Below are positions 11,063 to 23,160 of a stretch of 64,000 nt of DNA, one piece after another. Within the stretch, counting starts at the first letter, position 1. Each line of letters opens with the position of its first letter. The notes beneath the pieces are model-generated. The model was not told the origin of the DNA and did not search any database. It was given only the letters and a program-made list of their open reading frames with translations. This stretch comes from Diphasiastrum complanatum (lineage: Eukaryota > Streptophyta > Lycopodiopsida > Lycopodiales > Lycopodiaceae): NCBI GenBank assembly GCA_029204225.1, contig CM055104.1:24877285-24941284 (forward strand). The letters are read 5' to 3'. The translations under genes were made by a program, and so were the position numbers.

Positions 11063-11170
11063 AAAACTAACTTGATACATCTATGGTACATCTTTTTACA
11101 ACACTTAAGGCTGATCATTGCAGGTTCATAGGTGTGAAGATCAGCCAATGAGTTTGATGAAGATCCAAGA

Positions 11171-13009
11171 TCACCATATCCATGATAGTGCCTCCTTGAT
11201 GTTGACTTCTTTGATGAACTTGAGAGCTTTGCACCACTTGATCACTTTTTCCATTGATTTGTTCCATCCTTGAAACATATGGTTGATACAAAAGCTCAAA
11301 AATAGCTGAAATTCCATGAGAAAATAAAGAGTCCTTCTTGACTCATAAGGATCACAAAGATCCAACATCATGTTACCAAGATCTCGAGAATTTGGCTCAT
11401 CAACATTGGCAAGACTATGCATGCTATAATAACCAAGAGTTAGCATCATATCTTCATGCTTGATTTCCATTCTAATCTCAGATCTAATGAGGCTAAATAC
11501 TTTATTATGGAGATAAGTGTCCTTAGAGGATGATTCACTTACTCTCATAAAGAGTTTACAATTTGCCTCAATACATGAAAAAAGACAAATTTTCATACTA
11601 TGAATGAGCAAATCACTCTTGCTCTTGCAAGATTCAAGAGCATACATTTGATGAAATAACCATTTGCTTTCTAATTGATCTAAAATCAATTTGAAATCAT
11701 TAAGAACATCAACTATGTTCTCAAGAGAGACACCATACTCAACTAGTATTGCTTTACTCCAACTTTGAGTTGCAAAAGTCTCACCAAAGCAAATTGATTC
11801 ACCAAATGACATATGAGAAGAAAGCATAAGATCTATACCACTTGAAATGTGCTCCTCTTTCCCTTGAAATGTGAGCCATATGAGCTCAACCATGTCTCTT
11901 GATATTCTTCTTGGAATCATAACTTGAGAAGGACTCTCCTCCTCAATCCTTGGCACACTTGAACCTTGAGATGACTCCTTAAGATCAACTTCTTGGTGCT
12001 CCTCCTTGATGAAAATCCGAGACCTCCATGTCTCATAATGATCACAATAAACATGACCATACATTGTGCACTTTCTATGATCAACAATATTACTTATGCT
12101 AGAACCATAAGTCCAAAAATCACCACAACTTGACATGATTTTTCTAATATTGAAATCAAGAACTATTTCCATCTCAATAAGGCTAACTACTTGCTTATGG
12201 ATATAAGTGTCCACTTTGGATGCTTCACTTATTCTCATAAGAAGTTTACAACTTGCCTTTAAAATTGAAAATTTACAACTTTCAACATTATGAATGAACA
12301 CATCATTCATGATCTTATTGAAACCAAAAGAAAATACATCATGAAGACATTTCCATTTCCTTGTCTTTATACTCAATGTAAGTTTACAAGGAAAACATGC
12401 TTTGCTATCTATTAAGGCATCACACTCAACTAGTATTGCCTTAATCCACATTTGAGATACAAAAATCTCTTCAAAGCAAAATAGTTCTTCAAAAGATGTC
12501 ATGAGAGCATAAATGGAACTATTTTCATTTTGTGATTGCTCCTCCTTAATTTTGCTTGGTTTCTCTTGGATCATAACAATAACTTTGAACTTATCCAAAG
12601 TTCCAAACAAAATGCTTTCCAAGAACATGAAATAAATCCAAGTGACATTCATGAAAGAAACATCTTTCTTTGCATCTTGAACCAAACAATGCACTTCCAA
12701 ATGAAAAACTTCTAGAGGTTTGAAATGTGTGGTGATGGATTTTTGAAGACAACTCTTGTAAGTCCTTGTGAGACTCCAAGCCTCATGCATCTTTCCACAA
12801 AGGAAACACATTTCCTTAGATTTGTCCTTCTTGCCTTTGCATTTTGCACTTGAATCTCCATCCTTCACCTCGGCCCCCTTGCTTTGGTTCTCCTTGGATG
12901 GATTGGTCTTCATTTTGTAGCATCTTGAGACAAAATGATCTCTCTTGCCACAAAGGTTGCATTTAGGATCCTTACTTGCCTCCAATAGGTTGCCACCTAT
13001 TGATGCCAT
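11171..13009 (-). CDS. Long intact ORF of unknown function with zinc knuckle and duplicated domain
   Basis: 612 residues from MASIGGNLLEAS; the frame is open for 59 more codons upstream (to 13186), so the start is uncertain. I chose MASIGG because the zinc knuckle follows at once. Near the N-terminus is CNLCGKRDHFVSRC (C-x2-C-x4-H-x4-C), then a Lys-rich linker and CFLCGK, a second incomplete knuckle. The rest holds two diverged copies of one domain. Copy 1 has FEEIFVSQMWIKAILVE, then CKLLMRISEASKVDTYIHK; copy 2 has FGETFATQSWSKAILVE, then CKLFMRVSESSSKDTYLHN. An acidic Ser-rich linker separates them. No enzyme motif was recognised. The knuckle suggests descent from a copia gag, with the 3' domain replacing pol. 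A frame this long staying open in a young element suggests it is translated. Related pieces occur at 31428-31799 and 51080-51290. Confidence 0.75.
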   Translation of the reverse strand: MASIGGNLLEASKDPKCNLCGKRDHFVSRCYKMKTNPSKENQSKGAEVKDGDSSAKCKGKKDKSKEMCFLCGKMHEAWSLTRTYKSCLQKSITTHFKPLEVFHLEVHCLVQDAKKDVSFMNVTWIYFMFLESILFGTLDKFKVIVMIQEKPSKIKEEQSQNENSSIYALMTSFEELFCFEEIFVSQMWIKAILVECDALIDSKACFPCKLTLSIKTRKWKCLHDVFSFGFNKIMNDVFIHNVESCKFSILKASCKLLMRISEASKVDTYIHKQVVSLIEMEIVLDFNIRKIMSSCGDFWTYGSSISNIVDHRKCTMYGHVYCDHYETWRSRIFIKEEHQEVDLKESSQGSSVPRIEEESPSQVMIPRRISRDMVELIWLTFQGKEEHISSGIDLMLSSHMSFGESICFGETFATQSWSKAILVEYGVSLENIVDVLNDFKLILDQLESKWLFHQMYALESCKSKSDLLIHSMKICLFSCIEANCKLFMRVSESSSKDTYLHNKVFSLIRSEIRMEIKHEDMMLTLGYYSMHSLANVDEPNSRDLGNMMLDLCDPYESRRTLYFLMEFQLFLSFCINHMFQGWNKSMEKVIKWCKALKFIKEVNIKEALSWIW

Positions 13010-13199
13010 GATGAGGAAGTAAAACTTTGTGATATGACTTTTCAAAATGTAATTTGTGACTCTCAAGAAACTAGATTTGAACACATTCAACAATCTAGAA
13101 GGATCTACACAAGACAAATTTTGAATCATATCTCTTTTCAACCTAGTCAATTGGAAACTAATTTTTGCTTTGATCACTAAGACCAAAGCACTCTATCAA

Positions 13200-14300
13200 A
13201 TCACAAAAATCAGATTCAAACACCCCTATTGGACTCAACAAACACCAATGACTCTTTCTTTTGAGAGTTGGAATGGATTTGAAAAGATTTGACTCCTAGA
13301 TTTTTCTTTTCTCTTGACTAGTTCACTCAACTTTTGATATTCTTGAACAAAGGATGGGTTTTGTTTCAAATACTTGAAAATCAAACTCAATCACTTCTTT
13401 TGGACTCACTCTTGACCCAAATAATCTCACTCTTAAGATTTTGATTGAATTTGATTTGATTCGACAACAAATTAAACCACTAACTTTCACAAAAAAAAAA
13501 AATGATCTACACTAGATCACATAAACTTGACATGTATACTTGATTCAAACACACAAAGATCAGATCCAATCACGCCTTTTGGAATCCTCTTGACCCAAAT
13601 AATCTCACTCTTGAGATTTGGAATGGACATGAAATGGTTTGATAACAATCTATGTCAATAATTTTTCACCAAGCTTAAAAATTAGACATCTAGAGATTCA
13701 CAAAGATCCCAACCATGTATGAACACTCAAATATGGACTCCTCCTTGTTCTATACTCCCAATGGGATCACAACTTGACCCTCACCCTCTCACAAAGAAAG
13801 TTGAATTAGAACTTATTTGAGTTTCATACATACAATGTCAAATTGTGCTCAAAAATTGAATTCATTCACCCCTATTGGACTCCACCAAGTACCAATGACT
13901 CTACCTCTTTAGAGTTGGAATGAAATTCAAAAATGTGATACTTCTCTCTCACTAAGATATGTGCTTACAAAGAGCTAATGCCACTTAGCAAGATTTGATC
14001 ACAATGAAGGAGACAATTTTTCCACCAAAGTCAAGAAATGAGTTACTAGAACTTGCCCTCTACAAAGGAAGGAACTCTTAGGATTTTTGGATCAAACACT
14101 ACACATGTGACTTACACACCTCTATGACTCTCTTTCAAGCCAAACAAAACTCAACTCTTTGAGTAGGAGTGGAACAATGTGACTTAGATCTCAAAAATCA
14201 CTTCTAGAACTCTCCAACAATGCTTATCACTTGTATTGGTAGATTTTGCCTTTATGAGTGTTTGTGCTCTAGAAATTCACTTAAGATTTCACTTGGAGGA
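13200..14300 (-). repeat. Diverged tandem repeats in the element's 5' leader
   Basis: A unit of roughly 150-350 bp recurs. Phrases such as CACCCCTATTGGACTC followed by ACCAATGACTCT and AGAGTTGGAATG appear near 13222 and 13866. Variants with TTGACCCAAATAATCTCACTCTT occur near 13413 and 13590, and a weaker version near 14140. They are noncoding. Confidence 0.55.
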
Positions 14301-15019
14301 CTTATCCAAGGCTGACTTCTAGCACTTAGATGCTTCTAGTCTCAACCCTTTCACTCTTGAACACATCTAGAGTGAAGATACAATGGATTTCAATCTCTTC
14401 CCTTGCAAATCACTCCTTAATCTATGGTTTTTGGCAATCTTTCACTCTCAACTTTAATGCACACCCAAAGCATATGAAGATCAGCTTTAATGTACTGTAA
14501 TAAAGATTCAAATCATCTATATGATTGATCTATACCAAGAACAAATCAAAGGAATAGAAACAATGCATTACAAAGCTTGAAAAATGCACTAGATTGACTA
14601 GTTTTGGGTGTATGAGGCATTAAATGCACCAAAACTGAATTTTATTGCTCATAACAGGTTATGTACGGCCTCACACGTGTGGTAAGTACACATGAAGCCC
14701 ACAAAAATATTTGGTACAAATATAATGATTCTATCTATCTATTCAAACTCGCTACCTCAAGATTAGCTAGTTTCCAAAAAACCTGCTAGTTTGGGTGTAT
14801 GAGTAAGATATAGCATCAAACTGAAAAATATAGCTCCAAAACTGGTACTGTACGTCCTCACACGTGTGAAGAGTAACACTGCATCCCACAACCAAGTTTG
14901 ATGCACAAATATCAAGGCTAACTAACTCTTCAAACTCGCCCACTCAAGATTAGTGAGTTTTCTCAAAAAACTTGCCAATCTGGGTGTTGTTTAGATCAAT
15001 GCTTTAATCTCTTGTACTT
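14300..15019 (-). other. 5' leader next to the primer site
   Basis: Noncoding. Two CACACGTGTG palindromes occur outside the LTR (near 14671 and 14860), each preceded by GTACGGCCT- or GTACGTCCT-like sequence and followed a short way on by matching text, so this too is a two-copy repeat. Confidence 0.5.
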
Positions 15020-15032
15020 GGCTCTGATACCA
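15020..15032 (-). promoter_or_regulatory. Primer binding site, initiator-Met tRNA
   Basis: TGGTATCAGAGCC in element orientation, directly abutting the 5' LTR end at 15033. Confidence 0.9.
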
Positions 15033-15897
15033 TGTGAAATTTCAGAGAAATAAAGACCAAGAATGGATCTACATCAGATCCTCAAGAGGTTTTGGAAGCT
15101 AGATTACATGATCTACTAATCAACCAATGATTAGATCTAGAATTAGATCAATTCCCCATCAAAAATCTAGCAAGAACAACAAGCAAATGATTAAACTTGA
15201 GACCTACTGCCTTCACACGTGTGAAGAACAGTACCTGTACGGAATTACAGCAGAGAGTGAAGTACACAAGTGTTAGAAAGCAATAGAACCATAAAATCAC
15301 AACACAAATATGAGAATACTCAAGATATGCCTCCAAAACCAAGATCTTGCCTCATTGATTTCTCAAAGTGGATCCATCATGGATTAAATACAAAAATCAT
15401 CATACTCTCTCTCTAAGACACTTCCAGCACGTGTGAGACAGGTCATAGTGCTTATCCATATCCACTTTGGCTAAGATTCCATTAATTTGCCACATCATCA
15501 TTGGTGGCTAGTGTTGACCTTCTAGATTCCTACAAATTAGGAGATAGGTCCTACAATCTAGGAGATTTGACTTTTGACATGTATGAAATCTATATACAAT
15601 GGATCTGAACTTTCTATATGATATTTCACACGTGGGAGACCACTCCTACCCATGTGATATAGCATTTTCTACCACTAGAATGGTGCCAAGTGTCATAATA
15701 CTACTAAACTAGTTTTTGGCCAATTTAGCCACTAGTTTCCAATTTAAATGATATGTACAACATTTATGATCTATCTAAATGACTTAGGCATAGATTTCAC
15801 ACGTGGGAACAGGCTCCACACATGTCTAATGATGATAGGTACAAGTCATTATGGTATTTACAAGATTTAACCAAGTTAGCTTTTGCCAATTTTAACA
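15033..15897 (-). repeat. 5' LTR of the non-autonomous element
   Basis: 865 bp, nearly identical to 10189-11053. It is followed by the target duplication ATCTT. Confidence 0.9.
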
Positions 15898-16737
15898 ATC
15901 TTGGACCCGACGTGCGATAGACAACTACATGCCCCATGATTTCAATTCAACTATTCGAGTGGCTGAAATGGTTTGTGATTATGAGAGCACATTGGCACCA
16001 GCTGCTCCCGCAACCTCAACAAGAGTATTTAGTGGATCCAGACCGAGTCCGAGCTTCTTTTCAAGGGGGGACTTAGCTCCAAATGGCAACCAAGCCTCGA
16101 TTAGCGTGAACAAATTCCCAACAAAAACAGGGTTTGGCAACCAAGGCAACAATGGAGGGAACATGTTCCAGAGAAGAAACAATGTTGGACCTTCAGCTAG
16201 TCACAGCAACAGCTCACCAACAGTGGGCAGTTCCATGCATTGCTTCAACTGTCATCAGCAAGGTCACTCTTGGAGGTCATGCCCCAAACCATTGAATAAG
16301 CATATCATGGCTGCCATTGAAGGATTTGATAGGATGGAGAGAGAGGCATTTGATCAAGAATACGGTGAACATGATGATGAAGAGGACCCAGAAACGGATT
16401 TGACGGAGTCTGACCTGAATGCCTTACAACAGATAGGAGCACTTGCGACGTATCGTGAACATCTTATGGCGACTCCTACGAGAGGATCCAAGTTATTGTA
16501 CCTGAAAGGCTGTATTCAAGGCAGGATCATTTACTTCATGGTAGACCTGGGGGCGTCACATAACTACTTGTCAGAAAAACTAACAGGGGAATTGGACATC
16601 CAATGTGAAGAAAATGTGACTCCTATTTGTGTGGAGACCGCGAAAGGTACAATGACCACTTGCAGATTGGCAACCAACTTACCAATCTCTCTGGGAGTTT
16701 GGAAAAATTGACTAACGTTCACAATCTTGAAGATGGA
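15898..16737 (+). pseudogene. Ty3 gag end and protease start (continues from 10188)
   Basis: Gag resumes with AIDNYMPHDFNSTIRVAEM, a Ser/Asn-rich spacer and the zinc knuckle CFNCHQQGHSWRSC (about 16240). An acidic stretch leads to the protease core YFMVDLGASHNYLSEKL, where Leu replaces the Ser/Thr after the catalytic Asp. A stop at 16711 and an abrupt change to minus-strand copia sequence at about 16738 end it. The same region is seen at 48250-49080. Confidence 0.8.
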
Positions 16738-18690
16738 TGCACTACTAAGAAGCCTATTACATAAGTAATTAGCACAAGCTATGGCCTCCCCCCAAAAAGT
16801 GATAGGTAGAGATGCATCAAGTCTTAAAGACTTTGCACATTCACAAAGACTCCTCTCGACCACCCCATTTTGTTGGGGGGTGTAAGGACAAGTGATTCTC
16901 TCTTAACGCCATTGATCTCACAAAAGTCTCTCATCTTGTTGGAGATATACTCTCCTCCATTATCACATCTTAAAACTTTAATGCAAAAACTAAGTTGCTT
17001 TTCCACTAGAGACTTAAACTTTACAAAAGCTTCATATACAAGGCTTTTCTTAGGCAATAATTCAATCCAAGTGTATCTAGTACAATCATCAATAAAAGTC
17101 ACATACATTAAAGCTCCTCCATTACTTTCATGAGAAAAAATATGTACATCTGAATGGATAAGATCTAAAGGCGAGGTAGATCTTGTTAAAGATCTCCTGT
17201 AGAAAGTCTTGTGTGACTTTGCAAGGCCACATGCCTCACACACTTTGCCACACTTCTTGAAGGATTTTGGTAGGCCGAGAGCTAGCTTCTTTGATGCCAT
17301 GGATTCCATTGATTGAAGATTAAGGTGGCCCAATCTTTTGTGCCAAAGCTCCACTTGAGTCAACTACTCCCTAACCAAATTCACACTTTCAATAGCCACA
17401 TTAGCATCCAACTTGAAAAGCCTTCCTTGCTTAATGCCACTAGCTATGCACTTATTAATTTTCAAGATGGAACACACTCCATTCTTAAAATGTACATCTA
17501 GTCCATTGTCCATTAATTGACCAACACTAAGCAAGTTTTTTGTAATGGATGGAACATACAAAACATTATCAAGATCTATCCTTTTAGATGATCCTAAGCA
17601 TAATGGAATAGATCCTATGCCATCTATCTTGCATTCTTGATCACTAGCTGTGTAGATTGATTTCTTAGAATCATTGCAAGAAAGTAGATAAGAGAAATAA
17701 TTCTTGTTGAATGACATGTGAGAACTAGCCCCACTATCAATCCACCATGATTCTTGGCTTGATGTTGGTGTAGGTGCTACCATCAAGGATGTGTTGAATC
17801 CATCCTCTTCCTCCTCCCCTTGCGCAAGATTGCCTTGATCTTCATTCCCTTGTGCATGATTCTTCTTATAGCATTCGGAAGCAAAGTGTCTTTTCTTGCC
17901 ACAAAAGAAACACTTCAACTTTGCTTTGTTCTTTTGCTTCCCTTTGGAGGTAGATGCTCCATCCTTTGCCTCGGCCTCCTTGCCTTGGATCCTCTTGAAA
18001 GAATGAGACTTCTTCCTGCCTTTAGATGTGAAGGTTGCCTTCTCATCACCATTATGTAGTGATAAGGACCCCATTCTTGTTTTGAGGTGTAGAATCCTAC
18101 TCTCCTCGACCACAAGAACATTATGCAATTTTTCAATTGATGGAAGTTGGTCTTGAATGACGAAAGATTGAACTTGATTAGAGAACTCATCTCCAATCCA
18201 TTCAAGATTACTTATACTAGTTCATTATCTCTCCTATAGATCCCAATTCTTTGTTCAAGGATTTTATCCTTAGGACATACTCTTGTCCATTTTCTCCACT
18301 TCCCCTCATGCTTTGCAAGATCCAGTTTCTTAGCATAAGCACTCTTGAAGTATTACTGGATTCATAGATATTCTTTAGTGAATCCCAAGCCTCTTTTGAT
18401 GTGGGTCAAGAAGCCACCTCCTTCAAGAGGTCATTGCTTACATTTAACTTCAAGCAATGTAGGGCTAATCTAACCCTCTTCTTGTATTTTAGTTGTTCTT
18501 GGGGAGCTTGAGGCTCTTCCTCAACTCCTAAGACAATATCAAAGAGATCATGAACCACTAATAGTAATTCCATTCTTACTTTCCAAATGGAATAGATTGT
18601 GAAAGTTAGTTTCTCACTAGATTCTAACATATATCCACCCATGCATGTCATTTTGAATGAAAGCCTATGAGACACTCAAAGTTCTCTTGA
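16738..18690 (-). pseudogene. Ty1/copia gag-protease-integrase, 3' half missing
   Basis: Minus-strand order: gag (GGYMLESSEKLTFTIYSIW; SKEAWDSLKNIYESSNTSR), zinc knuckle CFFCGKKRHFASEC (about 17913), protease WWIDSGASSHMSFNKNYF with intact D-S-G, then LYVPSITKNLLSVGQL. Pre-integrase HKRLGHLNL and CEACGLAK come next. The integrase core has LIHSDV, FIDDCTRYTWIELLPKK and LRCDNGGEY. The sequence ends inside integrase (FWGEAIACANYLCNRLL) where Ty3 sequence begins at about 16738. Frameshifts lie near 18240, 17364 and 16850. It is the same family as 24331-28646 and 2236-4421. Confidence 0.85.
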
Positions 18691-19235
18691 TAAGGTGTGA
18701 TCTAAGATAGATTTCTAGCTTTCAAGAAGCTTCTAATCTCGGCCCAATCAATCTTAGTTCAACTTGGATGATGGTATGATAGATCAATTACAAATATCCT
18801 AGCGATTCACTCCACAAAGAAATTGATTCTAGTTCAAATTGGTTTGATATTCCACACACACTTAAGATCTAAACAAGTCAGCCTTAACGATCTGATCTAA
18901 TGCTTGAAAATGAACTACTTCAATGACTCAAATCACTATTTGATCATTAGCATTCAATAGATTGAACCTAGATCTAGACAATGCACTAAAAAAGTTGAAT
19001 TTTGGACTAGTATGCACTTTTTTGGATCAAAAACACTTATGGAAGTTAATTTGAAGGTTGTTGTATGATTTCACATGTGTGGAGAGGAGTACTTCAGTAG
19101 CCCACAAATTGATCTTGACCAAAAACAATGATGTTACTTCTCTCTTTGAACTCGCCCTCTCCATTAGAACTCAAAAACAACAAATTGTCAATGATTTCTC
19201 AAGTACTATTAATCATTTAGATCACTCTTAGACTT
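18691..19235 (-). other. Copia 5' leader, noncoding
   Basis: Between primer site and gag start of the minus-strand copia element. No open frame with motifs. Confidence 0.6.
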
Positions 19236-19248
19236 GGCTCTGATACCA
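19236..19248 (-). promoter_or_regulatory. Primer binding site, initiator-Met tRNA
   Basis: TGGTATCAGAGCC in element orientation, directly after LTR end TTGACA. Confidence 0.9.
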
Positions 19249-20100
19249 TGTCAATTTTCAAAGAAAAAGGACAAATATTGATTGTACTATCAATCATTAA
19301 GAGTTATTGATTGCTTAATCCAAAGATCTATCAAGTTCTAGATGTTAGATCTTGATCTAGATGCTTTACACTATAATTTAAGCAAGAGCAATGGATCAAA
19401 TGATCAAAAACATGGATGATCGGCCTCACACATGTGGAGGACAGTACTTGTATGGCCTGTTTATAGAGAGTAAAGTACATTAACATTCAAATGCATTTCA
19501 TTCATCAAAACTCAAGACAAATGTGGAAATCTCAACAAAACTAGAATTTGCCGATGTCACATCAACTTGTTATTGATTTGGTTGATCTCTTTATAGATCA
19601 AGTACATCCACAAGTTGTGTACTGTCCAGCAGGTCTTCACACGTGTGAAGAGTGCCTAGTCATTCAGATCCACCAATGGGAGTCATATGTGCTCATTTTC
19701 CAAAGTTGACTATTCTCTTTGGCTAGAAAACAAAAAGGTAGTCTTCCACATTTATAGGAATATTCTCTATAAAATAGGATCTAATGGAATATTCCTATCT
19801 TATCTTCTATAAGCTTATCCACACGTGTGAATGGTATATTGACATGTGTGAGTAATAACTCATTCACATGGAAGTCCAATCTATTTACAAAAAGTTTGAC
19901 CAATTTGACCATTTTCAAGATTCTACTCAAAGGTCAATTTCACACTAGTGTAGATCAAGCTAAAACCAATCTAACTTAAAAAAAATGACTTACATACATT
20001 CTTTCACACGTGGGAACAGACTCCACACGTGTGAGATCCTATCAAGCTCAAATAACTTGAGATCTACAAGATATAACAAGTTGGAAGTGATATTTTAACA
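19249..20100 (-). repeat. Copia 5' LTR, 852 bp
   Basis: Same family and exactly the same length as 3570-4421, inverted. It starts TGTTAAAATATC at 20100 and ends TTGACA at 19249. CACACGTGTG palindromes lie near 19638, 19821 and 20023. Confidence 0.88.
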
Positions 20101-23100
20101 ACAATGGTATGGACTTGATGAACCATTCATCAATCCTGCTATTAATGAGTATTATGCCACATAGACTACACAACCACAATGCCAAGGGGGCAGATTATGT
20201 GGATGTTATGGATGCGAGAGCCGAATGTCCAAACAAAGAAATTTATACGTCTTTCTGTCACGAGTGTGGATATGGACATTGCTACAAGAATTGTCCATAG
20301 CACCAGTGCACCATTGAATTGGATTGCGGTTCAATCAGCAGGCCCAAGCACAACTCCACACTCAACTATAACAAGGGGAGCTCCCTATTGTAACGTTCCA
20401 GTGTTAGCTGTTACGCGAGCACAAAAGCGCAAGGAGGTAGCTCCATCATCACCACACTCTGTATTAGTGCCAGCTGATCAACCTTCAACATCAGGAGGAG
20501 CGAGATTACCTTATCCGAATGTGAAGGATGAACAAAGATGATTCAGAAAATCAAGCATTGTTTCCAAGAAGCACAAGCGGAGAAAGCTGCTCAAGCTACA
20601 CATCAACCGACAGCTCCTCAAGACATTGCACCAGAAAGAGATCAATAAGCAAACACACTACAAGGTTCACCACACAGATCAGATGTGAACATGTGATTAC
20701 ACCATCGAGAAGAACCATTCCATATAGCAAAACTCGAAGCTTTAAGGACGGAACTATAGACAAGCATCTTATCCAACAGAATGAACATCTCTATTGGAAA
20801 GTTCCTTCGACTTGCACCTCAAGCAAAGGGTGTATTGTCAGATTGGTTGAACATTGAATCAGACATACCTTCCAAAGAACTTTTATTTTGCATTGGATTT
20901 GAAGAAGCCAACAATGTTATGAATGTGGGAGTGGCTTGGGACAGTGAGCAGCACAATATAACTCTTCCTATCAAGCACAAACTCTTCGGAAAAGAAGCTG
21001 TTGTAGATGGAAGATTGGGTATCAATCTTATCTCCACTACTTTGTATGAGAAATGGAATCTACAAGGCCTGGAAGCTGCCAAGTTTGCCATCAAATTAGC
21101 TAATCAATCATGTGTGCGGCTTAAGGGGATTGTAGAAGACATTCCAGTCAAGATAGCAGGGGTACAATTTGTTATTATATTTGTGGTGATGGACATTTCT
21201 GAAACACTGACTGCCTATCGAGTTTTATTGGGATGACTCTGGTTGCAAATTGCACAAGTAGTTCATGATTGGGGGACCAGCAAAATCACATTTGAGAATA
21301 GAGAGATGGCAGTAAAGGTGGATCCCTTCACATGGGCGATGAAGCCTGTACCACCCAAAGCTAATGGCACTTCTTCTACAATGGACCATAGCATTGATCG
21401 TCCGAAAGCTTCAATGGGTATTCATTATGATTCACAAACAGATACCGTGTTGTGGACGGATGCATTGGCAACTATTGACTATATGGTTGGGCATACATGT
21501 CATCCAGATCCATATTCAGATTCAGAACCAAGCGAATCACCACTGAGAAGATTCACCCTTGACACGCTTATCTCATATGGGGTGAACATGATAAACATAG
21601 CATGGTTGTCACCAGAACCTATTCTGAAACCTGTTGAAGATGATTTAGCTCCTTGGCAACATGCATTGTCCTATGACGAGGAAGCTGAGCTGACAGATGA
21701 GCAGATCCTACACCACATGGATTCTACGCATTATGGAGTTCAATGAATACCAGCTCAACCGCCTCAAAAATCCAACATGCTAAAGTCTCCAAGATGCTTC
21801 CACCGAAAGCACCTGTACCAAAGAAAAATCAACAAAAGCAAACATACATTTAGGTGATCAAGTGGAGCAATTTACCCAAAGAGGCTATAGAAATAGTGGA
21901 TGAAGACATTCAGAACCATGTGGCGAATGTCAAAGAATCTCAATAGAAGACAACGAACAAAGAAACAACAACAACCAGCAACAATATACAAGACAAGAAG
22001 AAAGTTGCTGAATCACATGCTCAAGGTTCATAGACATCAGCTTCAGGAATGTCAGAAGCAATGCACAGATATCACTCACCAATCATGCTAAGATCAACCT
22101 TTTGAAGGAAGAAACGAGTAAGACACTAGTTAATGATGTGCCAAAAAACTTCAAGAGGTATACCTTGGATGACGTGGTGATCATGAAGCCAAAAGCACAA
22201 CAGGAACTTGATGCAAATCAGAAAAAAGAAGAACAAGTCTACGAGGGACCACACTCAACCAATGAATCTAGTAGAGCTAGGAGAAGAAGACAAAATTGTT
22301 TATGTGGGAGCACAACTCATGCCCTCACAATTCACCAAGCTGCAGAAGTTACTGAGGGAGTATAAAGACTACTTTGCATGGTCTTCCAAAGATTCAAAAG
22401 GAATTCCATCGTTTGTAGTCCAACACACCATACCTTTGGTCGAAGGGGCAACACCAAAGGTGAGCCGATATTACCACTGCAACCCAAATTACACCGAGCT
22501 AATCAAGCAAGAGTTGCAGAGGTGCTAGATGCCAATTTCATTTATAAAATCGAGCACATAGAATGGGTGTCACCCATAGTCAATGTTCCCAAGAATAATG
22601 GCAAAATGCAGATTTGTGTCAATTTGAAGGTACTTAATGCTGCGATGCGAAAGGATCACTTTCCCTTACCATTCACAAAAAGCGTCCTAGATCGAGTAGC
22701 TGGAGCAGAAGCCTACAGTACAACCAAGTGAAGAATGCACCGGAGGATCAACACAAGACTGCATTTGCTACTAAATGGGGTACATATGCCTACAAGGTCA
22801 TGCCATTCGGTCTTTGTAATGCCCCTAGCTCTTTTTAGCGCGTCATGCAAAAGGCATTCAAGAACTATTTATAGAGGTTCCTAGAGATCTTCCTTGATGA
22901 TCTTTGTGTGCACGGATTTAATGATGAACACTTATCTCAACTAGAGAAAGTGCTTATACAATGCCGCATATTTCAAATATCATTGAACCTAGAGAAATGC
23001 CAATTTTGGGTCACACATGGTCTTATCTTGGGCCATATTGTATCTCGACACGAGATCGCCACTGATCTGTCTAAGATACGTATTATCATGGATCTTCCAC

Positions 23101-23160
23101 CCCCTGGAACGATTTTTGGAGTTTATATATTTTTGGGGCATGCCAACTACTACCGATAAA
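20101..23160 (+). pseudogene. Ty3-type gag-protease-reverse transcriptase remnant
   Basis: Many stops and shifts. A zinc-knuckle-like FCHECGYGHCYKNCP occurs near 20252. The protease region at about 20990-21240 has VVDGRLGINLIS (Arg-Leu in place of Ser/Thr-Gly after Asp), LANQSCVRLKGI and YRVLLG. The polymerase starts at about 22290 (MPSQFTKLQKLL, then WVSPIVNVPKNNGKMQICV, DHFPLPFTKSVLDRVAG). It continues in other frames with TAFATKWGTYAYKVMPFG, then FLEIFLDDLCVHG, which holds the catalytic DD, and ends at LGHANYYR. This resembles plant Ty3 lineages with a long gag-pol spacer. RNase H, integrase and LTRs are missing. Confidence 0.75.

Larger units (their letters stand above)
10189..15897 (-). 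mobile_element. Complete non-autonomous LTR retrotransposon, 5.7 kb, young
   Basis: It lies on the minus strand. The 865-bp LTRs (10189-11053 and 15033-15897) appear to differ at a single base (C/T near 10408 and 15257). Ends are TGTTAAAATTGGC...GAAATTTCACA in element orientation. The target duplication ATCTT is at 10184-10188 and 15898-15902, splitting a Ty3 gag. The primer site is at 15020-15032 and the purine tract at 11054-11062. There is no protease, integrase, reverse transcriptase or RNase H; the only coding part is the ORF at 11171-13009. It fits the LARD-like non-autonomous class, presumably moved by related copia enzymes. Confidence 0.9.
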
